This document shows, one piece after another, positions 1-5,572 of a DNA stretch of 9,523 bases. A program made the position numbers and the translations under genes. Position 1 is the first letter of the stretch; every line of letters starts with the position of its first letter. The stretch is taken from NCBI GenBank assembly GCA_964594065.1, contig CAZQKX010000106.1, positions 1 through 9,523 on the forward strand. Direction: 5' to 3'. Origin of the DNA: 4572-13 sp964594065. GTDB taxonomy: Bacteria; Planctomycetota; Phycisphaerae; Sedimentisphaerales; Anaerohalosphaeraceae. The notes under the pieces are model-generated. The model worked only from the letters and a program-made list of their open reading frames with translations. It searched no databases and was not told the DNA's origin.

Positions 1-1
1 T

Positions 2-1132
2 GGTCCGTTCGTCTTCAGGTTGGTAAATGATCGGCTCAAAGAACACCGGTGGGGCCTTAAAATGATTCCCGACAAACAGTTGTTTGTGCTTGCCGGGGGG
101 GTGCTTGTTGCCGGAATTATTCAACTTATAATGCAGATCATTCCACTGACAAAACATGGTGTTGTTTTGCGGCCTGCCTGGCAAATTCGAACCGAAGCGT
201 TCAAAAAAATCATCTACCTTATGGGTCCGATGATCCTGGGTTTAACGGTGACGCAGTTAAATACACTGGCTGATGGCGTTATTGCCAAGTGCTTGTCCGG
301 TCCTGAAACCCAAACACTGGAATGGTTTGGCAAAAGCGTTTTTTATCCCGTTCGCGAAGGAGCCGTTGCCAGCCTGTACTATTCCCAGCGGCTTTATCAG
401 TTTCCTCTGGGGGTATTAGGCATTTCACTGGCTACGGCGATTTTTCCGGTACTTAGCGCAGCCGCGGCTGATCAAAATCAGCGATTATTAAATCAAACGA
501 TTCGACAGGGTATTGGCGCAGCCGTTTTTGTGGCTTTCCCAGCGACGGTTGGACTGTTTCTTGTTTCGCATCCTTTGACGGCGGTGCTTTATCAGCATGG
601 ACTGTTCGACAGTAACGATACTAAATTAGTACAGGCGGTGTTGATTTTCTATGCGATTGGTCTGAGCGGATACTTTCTTCAGCAATTGGTGACGCGGGCA
701 TTTTATTCCATGAAGGATTCCAAGTGGCCTGCGCGGACCGCAGTTATTGCGGTGGTCGTTAATGTTGTGTTGAACCTGACACTGATCTGGCCGCTGGGAG
801 TGGCAGGTTTGGCGCTGGCGACGGCGATTTGTTCCTATTTACAGGTATTGATTCTGGTGATTCTTTTGAGCCGTAAATACGATTTGGCCATTTCACGGAA
901 GACGCTGATTTTGTTGGCGAAAACTGTCTTTGCGACTGGTGTGATGGGGCTAATGGGTTTTGGTGCCCTAAAACTCATGTCCGGCTTAACGTCCAATAAG
1001 ATGAATGATATTGTGCGTATTATCATCATAGTGGGGCTTTGTTCAGGAGCTTATATCGCGGTTTCCCGCATGCTGGCTAATCCGATGCTGGAATTGCTAT
1101 TTAAAGCACGCAAAAATCCAAAAATCACTTAA
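2..1132 (+). CDS. murJ: MurJ/MviN lipid II flippase, 3' part (5' end outside window)
   Basis: Inner-membrane flippase that moves lipid-linked peptidoglycan precursor (lipid II) to the periplasmic face. The frame is open from the first bases (GPFVFRLVNDR...), so the gene starts upstream; the TTG at 20 is internal. About 376 C-terminal residues are visible, where full-length family members have roughly 500 or more and 14 membrane helices. The family signature lies around nt 376-450: LYYSQRLYQFPLGVLGISLA followed by TAIFP. Its Arg (codon 389-391) matches the conserved Arg of the E. coli motif YYADRLMEFPSGV. Many hydrophobic helices follow, ending in a short basic tail (KARKNPKIT). An acidic/aromatic insertion (GPETQTLEWFGKS) precedes the signature helix; I recall similar insertions in planctomycete MurJ proteins. 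No terminator is evident after the stop. The family call is firm; full length cannot be judged. Confidence 0.93.
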   Translation, partial: GPFVFRLVNDRLKEHRWGLKMIPDKQLFVLAGGVLVAGIIQLIMQIIPLTKHGVVLRPAWQIRTEAFKKIIYLMGPMILGLTVTQLNTLADGVIAKCLSGPETQTLEWFGKSVFYPVREGAVASLYYSQRLYQFPLGVLGISLATAIFPVLSAAAADQNQRLLNQTIRQGIGAAVFVAFPATVGLFLVSHPLTAVLYQHGLFDSNDTKLVQAVLIFYAIGLSGYFLQQLVTRAFYSMKDSKWPARTAVIAVVVNVVLNLTLIWPLGVAGLALATAICSYLQVLILVILLSRKYDLAISRKTLILLAKTVFATGVMGLMGFGALKLMSGLTSNKMNDIVRIIIIVGLCSGAYIAVSRMLANPMLELLFKARKNPKIT

Positions 1133-1185
1133 AAACGTCCTGATTTCGACCGATAAATTGCTGTAGGAAGATTTGTCGAGAGTGT

Positions 1186-1214
1186 TTGACGGATAACAAT
1201 GGTCTGTATATAAT
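1186..1214 (+). promoter_or_regulatory. Sigma-70-type promoter of the TPR/HEAT gene
   Basis: TTGACG (1186-1191, 5 of 6 to the -35 consensus), a 17-nt spacer, then a perfect TATAAT (1209-1214). Transcription should start near 1221, giving a leader of about 44 nt before the ATG at 1265. It lies in the 132-nt gap after murJ, so the downstream gene is probably transcribed independently of murJ. Confidence 0.8.
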
Positions 1215-1264
1215 GCCGAAGCGGTATATTATCGTTTTTGTGAAATAATCAATTTGGAGAGCAG

Positions 1265-3628
1265 ATGGTCAGACAGAGAGGCCTTTTCTTAATAATAATA
1301 GTGAACATACTTGTCTTTTCAGAGACGACCGTTTTTGCTGCACCTGAAAAAGAGGTGTTGTTCTCGCAGAGTACCGCGGATCTTTTCGTTCAGCAAGCCC
1401 GCCAAATTTATCAACAGGACCCATTGGACCCACAGGGTATAGAACAAGCGATGACATTTCTGGATGCGGCATTGGCGCTTGATGAAAACTCTTCGCATGT
1501 ACCTGAGCAGGTTCTGAAAATCGGTGCCTCCGGATGCAATGTTAACAAGGATTATTCCGGACGTATTTTCTGGGCATTGGATCGTCAAGTCAGCAATCAG
1601 AGTGATCTGGAGGTTTTGACAGGAGCGGTTCGGTGTCTTCTTGAATATCAGAATTCACGTTTAGATCGTGAAGTGCTATTGGATGGATTGTTAAAAAAGT
1701 ACGCTTCGAGAAACAAGACTTTCGGGTCTGATTTGGCGACACAATCGGGTCTTCTGGCAGCCGAAAAAACGGATATGCAAAGCGCGATGGATCAGTTGTC
1801 ATATGCCTATGAGTTAAACCGGTACAATCAGTTGGCCTTTATTAAACTGCAGGAACTGTCCGCCAGCCAGGGGCTTTCAGTAACTCCCGAAATCTATCTG
1901 CTGCAATTGCGTGCGGCTCTGGATATTAATCCGTACAATCTGGACTACATTCTGGAGTATGCGGGAACACTGAAGCGAGTGCAGTTCTATGATGCTGCCG
2001 GCCAGGCCTATGAATATGCTGCGAAAGTGTATGAGTTTTTATCTGCTGCCAGCCCCCTGGACAAGGAGATATTGCTGCCTTGGATATTTTGCTGTTACAA
2101 TGCCCAACATCAGGAAACCAGGTGTCTTGAGATTACTGAAGGGTATCGAGATCCTGCACGTTTTGACTTAGTTCTTGAGGCAATTGCCGGAAAGGCTTCC
2201 GTAAAACTGGGTCAAATTGATAAAGGCAAATTGCTATTGGAGACAGCGGGGAAAAGGGCTGAAAAACTGCTTTCTGAGAAGGGCTTGATGAAACCGATCT
2301 ATCCGGAGCAACTGGCATGGTTTTACAGCTTTGTTCTGGAACGTCCGGAGAAAGCGCTTGCATGGGCCAATCAAGCGTACAAGCAAGCCCCGCAACGTCA
2401 AGGCGTTCAGGAAATTTTCGCCTATACACTAGCTCAAAGCGGTCAATTGGAGTTGGCAAAAGAATATGCCGAACCGTTACAGGATACAAGCCAAATTGCA
2501 TCTTTGACGCTGGCGATGGCGGCAATTGCCGAGCAGGACCAACCGCATGCCCTGGAATTACTTAAATCCGGTATTGCGATGCGGCCGGAGTCGTTTGTTG
2601 CAGAAAAAACATTGTGGCTTCTGAAAAATCAGGGATCTGATTATATTCTGCCGTCCTCTGTTTTATCAGCAAAAATGGAGTTGCAAAAAGTGTACGAAAA
2701 CCATCTTGTGCCGAAGTTCCTTGCCCCACAAAAACGGTTTTCGGCGAAATTAGTATTCAGCGGCTCTGAGTTCTTTTACGGGAATGATTTTTCGCCGAGA
2801 TTGATCGTTGAGAATATGGGCTCTGAGCCTTTGATCATTGGTTCGGGTGGTTTGATCGAAGGGAGATTAAGAATTGATGCTGCATTGAAAGGTGATCTAA
2901 GCGTTGAGATTCCAAATCTTCTCTCGAAGCAGTTTCGTCCGCTCCGGCCGATCCTGCCGGGTGAACATATTTCAATATCCCTGCCGCTGGATACTGGGAA
3001 ATTGAAAAAACTGTTGTTGACTTATCCGCAAGCTGATGTTGATGTATATTTGACCGTTTATCTGGATCCGGTTACCAAAGAAAACGGTCAGGTTGAAAAT
3101 GGCTTGAAGGGAACGGATCCGGTTCGCGGTCAGGTTCATCGGAGCGGGATTGTTTTGACACGCAACTTCTTGATGCAGCGGATGGATGCATTAGCCAAGG
3201 GCCAGCAAGGCCAGCAACTTCGCGCAGCCAGGCTGTTTTCCGGGTTGCTGGCTGAACAAAAAGCCTTTGAGACAAGCAAGACGGATTTTAGTTACGTTCA
3301 GGTGCCGCAGACATTGTTAGTCGATGCTGTTCGCCGTGCTCTCAGGGATGATAATTGGAAAGTTCGCGTTCAGGCATTGGAAAGTCTCGTTTCCTTGTCC
3401 GTACCGCTGGATTCCGATTTAATACAAGATATTTCATCGAACCTGAACCATGAAAAGTGGCCGGTCCGGTTAGTGACAATGTATTTATTGGCTAAATCAC
3501 AGCCGGAAACGTTTCAAAAAGTACTCGATTGGACGGCACAACACGATCCTGACCAATTTATTCGGAAAATGGCGACAGCAATGGGGGCCAAAGAGCCAAA
3601 AACGAACCAGAAAACAGAAACACCCTGA
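1265..3628 (+). CDS. Secreted TPR- and HEAT-repeat protein, function unknown
   Basis: 787 residues. ATG 1265 is supported by GGAGA at 1256-1260 (4-nt spacing) and by a signal peptide starting at residue 1: basic MVRQR, a hydrophobic core, and a likely cleavage after VFA (about residue 25). Residues 35-455 are helical and TPR-like, for example the pairs PEKALAWANQAYKQAP (361-376) and ELAKEYAEPL (396-405), with an earlier unit near 205-260. Residues about 490-605 look beta-rich (FSAKLVFSGSEFFYGNDFSP, then PILPGEHISISLPL) and could be an Ig-like or CARDB-like fold. Residues about 680-775 resemble HEAT repeats: ALRDDNWKVRVQALESLVSL and LNHEKWPVRLVTMYLLAKS. It has no catalytic motif I recognise. 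It is probably a periplasmic or extracytoplasmic scaffold. It has its own strong promoter and stands alone between murJ and the ferredoxin gene. Confidence 0.85.
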   Translation: MVRQRGLFLIIIVNILVFSETTVFAAPEKEVLFSQSTADLFVQQARQIYQQDPLDPQGIEQAMTFLDAALALDENSSHVPEQVLKIGASGCNVNKDYSGRIFWALDRQVSNQSDLEVLTGAVRCLLEYQNSRLDREVLLDGLLKKYASRNKTFGSDLATQSGLLAAEKTDMQSAMDQLSYAYELNRYNQLAFIKLQELSASQGLSVTPEIYLLQLRAALDINPYNLDYILEYAGTLKRVQFYDAAGQAYEYAAKVYEFLSAASPLDKEILLPWIFCCYNAQHQETRCLEITEGYRDPARFDLVLEAIAGKASVKLGQIDKGKLLLETAGKRAEKLLSEKGLMKPIYPEQLAWFYSFVLERPEKALAWANQAYKQAPQRQGVQEIFAYTLAQSGQLELAKEYAEPLQDTSQIASLTLAMAAIAEQDQPHALELLKSGIAMRPESFVAEKTLWLLKNQGSDYILPSSVLSAKMELQKVYENHLVPKFLAPQKRFSAKLVFSGSEFFYGNDFSPRLIVENMGSEPLIIGSGGLIEGRLRIDAALKGDLSVEIPNLLSKQFRPLRPILPGEHISISLPLDTGKLKKLLLTYPQADVDVYLTVYLDPVTKENGQVENGLKGTDPVRGQVHRSGIVLTRNFLMQRMDALAKGQQGQQLRAARLFSGLLAEQKAFETSKTDFSYVQVPQTLLVDAVRRALRDDNWKVRVQALESLVSLSVPLDSDLIQDISSNLNHEKWPVRLVTMYLLAKSQPETFQKVLDWTAQHDPDQFIRKMATAMGAKEPKTNQKTETP

Positions 3629-3678
3629 TTTTCATCAATTGTAGCCCTTTTAATCTATTTTTTAGCCTAAAAAGACGT

Positions 3679-3702
3679 TTTTTTTGTATTTTTACAAAAA
3701 AA
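3679..3702. terminator. A/T-only inverted repeat, possible weak bidirectional terminator
   Basis: Ten-base perfect arms TTTTTTTGTA (3679-3688) and TACAAAAAAA (3693-3702) with a TTTT loop, 51 nt after the TPR gene stop. A shorter inverted repeat, TTTTTAG/CTAAAAA (3659-3665/3667-3673), lies just before it. The stem contains only one G-C pair, so it would be a poor classical terminator. Its position between two independent genes suggests a transcription boundary. Confidence 0.35.
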
Positions 3703-3706
3703 GTGA

Positions 3707-3735
3707 TTGTATTCGATACTGAAATTTTGTAGACT
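3707..3735 (+). promoter_or_regulatory. Candidate promoter for ferredoxin-tRNA unit
   Basis: TTGTAT (3707-3712, 3 of 6), a 17-nt spacer, then TAGACT (3730-3735, 4 of 6). This is the best-spaced pair I see upstream of the ferredoxin gene, but it is weak. A 10-bp palindrome CAAACGTTTG (3773-3782) sits between it and the ribosome-binding site and could be an operator. Confidence 0.25.
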
Positions 3736-3795
3736 TCCCAACCTGTTTAGCGAGTTATAGAAGAAAATTAAACAAACGTTTGAAAGGGATTGATA

Positions 3796-3969
3796 ATGCC
3801 GGCTAAAATAGATGCAGATACGTGCACAGGTTGTGGTGCTTGCGTGGATTCTTGTCCGAGTGAAGCCATTGAAATGCAGGATGACAAGGCTGTGATCGTT
3901 GTAGATAAGTGTGTTGATTGCGGCGTATGCGTGGATGAATGCCCCGTCGAAGCCATCAGCATGGAATAG
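3796..3969 (+). CDS. 2[4Fe-4S] bacterial-type ferredoxin
   Basis: A 57-residue soluble electron carrier. It has two classical cluster motifs: C10-x2-C13-x2-C16-x3-C20-P and C39-x2-C42-x2-C45-x3-C49-P. The two halves are clear internal repeats (CTGCGACVDSCPSEAIEM and CVDCGVCVDECPVEAISM), the usual pseudo-twofold arrangement of clostridial-type ferredoxins, and the length matches that family. ATG 3796 follows AAAGGGA (3783-3789) at suitable spacing and begins the typical MPAKIDADTC N-terminus. The composition is acidic and there is no signal peptide, so the protein is cytoplasmic. It probably supplies low-potential electrons to redox enzymes, but no partner gene is nearby. The gene stops 13 nt before tRNA-Glu and has no terminator in between, so the two may share a transcript. 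Confidence 0.97.
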   Translation: MPAKIDADTCTGCGACVDSCPSEAIEMQDDKAVIVVDKCVDCGVCVDECPVEAISME

Positions 3970-3982
3970 CAAGTTTTTTAAG

Positions 3983-4057
3983 GGTCCCATCGTCTAGTCG
4001 GGCCTAGGACACCGGGTTTTCAACCCGGCAACAGGGGTTCGAATCCCCTTGGGACTA
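3983..4057 (+). tRNA. tRNA-Glu (anticodon TTC)
   Basis: Complete cloverleaf. The acceptor stem is 3983-3989 with 4050-4056 (one G-U pair at the end), with discriminator A4057. The D arm carries GTCTAG...CTAGGAC. The anticodon stem CCGGG/CCCGG (4012-4016/4024-4028) encloses the loop TTTTCAA with anticodon TTC at 4019-4021. The T arm is AGGGG-TTCGAAT-CCCCT (4033-4049). CCA is not encoded. The D-arm and T-arm sequences are very close to those of E. coli tRNA-Glu. It is followed at once by a terminator, and its 3' half overlaps an antisense integrase frame. Confidence 0.97.
4020..4057. other. Putative integration (attachment) site in the tRNA-Glu 3' half
   Basis: An integrase reading frame abuts and overlaps the 3' half of the tRNA in antisense, the typical layout of elements that integrate into tRNA genes. 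The core is probably within the T arm and acceptor stem (4033-4057), because integration normally restores the tRNA 3' end. A second copy would mark the far end of the element; I found none in this window. The site boundaries are inferred. Confidence 0.45.
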
Positions 4058-4059
4058 TC

Positions 4060-4091
4060 AGGTGCATATCTTCCGGGTATGCACCTTTTTT
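4060..4091 (+). terminator. Intrinsic terminator after tRNA-Glu
   Basis: A 9-bp perfect stem AGGTGCATA (4060-4068) / TATGCACCT (4078-4086), a 9-nt loop, and a run of six T (4086-4091). It starts 2 nt after the tRNA and has a U tract only for the + strand. It should end the ferredoxin-tRNA transcript. The same bases lie inside the open frame of the antisense integrase. Confidence 0.9.
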
Positions 4092-4656
4092 ATTGTCATT
4101 GTATCCTGTTGCATTGCATATACTTAAGTCATCTTTCTTATTTTTCTCTTTTTCATCATGCAACTCTGTACAAGCCTGTTCAGCTACAGTGTGCACCCAA
4201 TCCTGCACCCTTTTTTGCACTGCTTTTTGGAAATGTTCTTCATGTGTCTGTAAATAATGTTTATTGGCGATCTCCGGACTATTACCAAGCCAATCGGTGA
4301 CTACATGGATTGGGTACGTTTCTACAAGTTCGGTTTCTCTGGATGATCTTAAATTATTGAAGAGTTTCGGCCAGACTTTAACGCCGGATCGATTAATTAT
4401 TCTGACAGCCTGAGTTCGCAGATTGGAATTTACCCATTGTAAATTGTAATTACGTTGTTCTGGCCTGTCTTTGATTCCTCATAGACCTCAGGCAGGTAAG
4501 GTTCCAGTTCAGGGAATAAAGGACAAATTCGAATCCCTTTCCCCTCATGGTGCTCGGTCTTTGGACTATGAATAGCAAAGCGTTTATGAATCCAGTTAAT
4601 GTCACTCCATTTTAATCCAAAAAGTTCAGATGGAATACGCAGGCCACCGTACCGAG

Positions 4657-4710
4657 ATCGGTGGATCGGCGAACATAGCCAACGGTTCGGGTTTTTGTGT
4701 GTGCAATCAT
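4657..4710 (-). pseudogene. Possible serine-recombinase N-terminal fragment joined to the integrase remnant
   Basis: From ATG 4710-4708 the frame reads MIAHTKTRTVGYVRRSTD. This resembles the start of resolvase/large serine recombinases, in which the catalytic Ser lies in a 'Y-[IV]-R-x-S-T-[DN]' motif. The resemblance stops at codon 4659-4657, exactly where similarity to the tyrosine integrase (SRYGGLR) begins in another frame; after that point this frame has no recombinase similarity and soon stops. The match is only about 12 residues, so chance is possible. Confidence 0.35.
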
Positions 4711-4759
4711 ACCTGTTACTTCCAGATAATGGGCTATCGTTCTGAAGCCATATATCCAT

Positions 4760-5073
4760 AGATAGAAGGCAATAGCAAGGCGATATAGTGCTTAACTCAA
4801 GGAGATATTCGGTTATATAAACGCATAACTTCTTGGTGAGTTACTTGGTCATGTGACTGGATTATATATACGAAAGATCAACGGCTTTAATATACTATTT
4901 GCTTATAAGCATCATTGTTATTGATCAAAATTAAAGATTGTTTTTACTAATCTCCTACAAAAATCGCCGTATATGGAGACAAAATAGAGGCATGGTTCTC
5001 GTAACATCAAAATATTAATAAAGAACTGTGAATGGAATAATCACAACTCTTTTCCTTCATAAGATTTATGTTT
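4760..5073. other. AT-rich gene-poor remnant, no gene recognised
   Basis: This stretch between the integrase remnant and the lipoprotein gene is AT-rich and broken by stops in all frames I followed on the minus strand. I see no conserved protein, RNA or transposon end. It contains a perfect 12-bp palindrome, TGCTTATAAGCA (4900-4911), and several short A/T palindromes such as TTGATCAA near 4922. It is probably decayed mobile-element DNA. Confidence 0.5.
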
Positions 5074-5094
5074 CTATTGTTGTTTACCTTCAAG

Positions 5095-5361
5095 TCATTG
5101 GGCGGCAAATTCAGCAAAAGCATCAAGTCCGACAAAACAATCCCCCGTCACATCCATTGTGGGGCATAAGACCTTCCCGAACACATATGCCGAACCGGAA
5201 ATACTTCCGGTGTCATCTTCAAGTGTCATTTTAGGAAGAAGTACATCGATTTTTGCTACAATAGACAAGTCGTGCTTATTTATGTGCCTGGAAGGGGATT
5301 CGCATCCAAGTTGAATACATGAGAGCATGATACAAGCGGTCAATATACCGGTATATTTCAT
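5095..5361 (-). CDS. Small predicted lipoprotein with degenerate dockerin-like C-terminus
   Basis: 88 residues. ATG 5361-5359 is preceded by a perfect AGGAGG (5368-5373) at 6-nt spacing. The N-terminus MKYTGILTACIMLSCIQLGC is a hydrophobic signal with a lipobox-like QLG-C20, so Cys20 may be lipidated, although the -3 residue is atypical. Residues 21-65 match nothing I know. The end, CPTMDVTGDCFVGLDAFAEF then AAQ, resembles one F-hand of planctomycete dockerin-like modules (D70, T72, D74), but the usual Asp at loop position 12 is Ala81. The family motif normally finishes AAQ-W-L; here the Trp codon position is TGA, followed in frame by LEGKQQ and TAG. The original protein may therefore have been 7 residues longer. 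It is divergently transcribed from the GH16 cluster. Function unknown; it could be surface-exposed and linked to glucan use. Confidence 0.75.
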   Translation of the reverse strand: MKYTGILTACIMLSCIQLGCESPSRHINKHDLSIVAKIDVLLPKMTLEDDTGSISGSAYVFGKVLCPTMDVTGDCFVGLDAFAEFAAQ

Positions 5362-5411
5362 TCTTATCCTCCTGTGTGCAAAAACCTATGTGCTGATAGA
5401 AACCGATTGTT

Positions 5412-5439
5412 ACTATAATATAAATGACTTATTGGTCAA
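5412..5439 (-). promoter_or_regulatory. Promoter of the lipoprotein gene
   Basis: On the minus strand: TTGACC (5439-5434, 5 of 6), a 16-nt spacer, then TATAGT (5417-5412, 5 of 6). This gives a leader of about 45 nt before ATG 5361. It lies back to back with the GH16 promoter, only about 8 nt apart. Confidence 0.6.
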
Positions 5440-5446
5440 GAAGTAT

Positions 5447-5475
5447 TTGCTTTTTGTGGGCCAATCTGCTATAAT
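5447..5475 (+). promoter_or_regulatory. Extended -10 promoter of the GH16 cluster
   Basis: TTGCTT (5447-5452, 3 of 6), a 17-nt spacer, then a perfect TATAAT (5470-5475) preceded by TGC, which makes an extended -10 element. The start point would be near 5482, leaving a leader of about 90 nt before the first GH16 gene. A weak -35 with a strong extended -10 is common at activated promoters. Confidence 0.65.
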
Positions 5476-5476
5476 C

Positions 5477-5515
5477 CAGCTGGCTATAAGGGGTGTTTGA
5501 TTCAGACGCCAGCTG
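5477..5515 (+). promoter_or_regulatory. Inverted repeat at the GH16 transcription start (operator or leader hairpin)
   Basis: Perfect 8-bp arms CAGCTGGC (5477-5484) and GCCAGCTG (5508-5515) separated by 23 nt. Inside the loop is a second, nearly symmetrical element, GTTTGA-T-TCAGAC (5495-5507). The repeat begins 2 nt after the -10 box. It could be a repressor operator covering the start site or a hairpin at the 5' end of the mRNA. No T-run follows, so it is not a terminator. Confidence 0.5.
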
Positions 5516-5572
5516 TCGTAACTGTAGTAGATTAAGGTAAATGTTGATGTATCCGACTATAGAAAGATTTTG

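Larger units (their letters stand above)
4020..4657 (-). pseudogene. Tyrosine recombinase (phage-type integrase), catalytic half only, frameshifted
   Basis: Read from 4657 downwards. The first part has SRYGGLRIPSELFGLKWSDI (Arg I in the G-L-R-x3-E pattern), then SPKTEHHEGKGIR (beta-hairpin Lys) and PLFPELEPYL. This frame hits TAA at 4432-4430. The next frame, one base back, carries the rest: NLRTQAVRIINRSGV, then LRSSRETELVE (Arg II), HVVTDWLGNS (box with Trp replacing His) and KHYLQTHEEHF, with the nucleophile Tyr at codon 4256-4254. It continues to TGA at 4022-4020. The order and spacing match a planctomycete-type site-specific integrase, but the core-binding N-terminal half is missing and one base is lost near 4433. 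The enzyme would have catalysed integration and excision at the adjacent tRNA-Glu. In this state it is probably inactive, unless the frameshift is a sequencing error. The frame ends inside the tRNA gene. Confidence 0.85.

Noticed and set aside
1191..1200. GGATAACAAT resembling half of the lac operator
   Set aside because: Only one half-site is present in the promoter spacer, without the symmetrical partner or any LacI context.
2133..2525. 130-codon minus-strand open frame within the TPR gene
   Set aside because: It is a shadow of the TPR coding frame, Pro/Ser-rich, without family features.
3667..3990. Minus-strand open frames (to 107 codons) opposite the ferredoxin gene
   Set aside because: They are the antisense of the two cysteine motifs (repeated GHSSTHTPQS-like residues), a known artefact of ferredoxin genes. 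No ribosome-binding site or signal supports them.
4526..4538. TTCGAATCCC copy matching the tRNA T arm, considered as a second attachment site
   Set aside because: Only about 10 bases match. The stretch lies inside the integrase codons for KGIRI, and the flanks differ from the tRNA acceptor, so coincidence is more likely.
5032..5056. TGTGA...TCACA symmetry considered as a CRP-type site
   Set aside because: The half-sites are 9 nt apart instead of 6, and no promoter lies next to them.
5028..5234. 68-codon plus-strand frame opposite the lipoprotein gene
   Set aside because: It is antisense to a gene with a perfect Shine-Dalgarno, promoter and signal peptide, and it has no features of its own.
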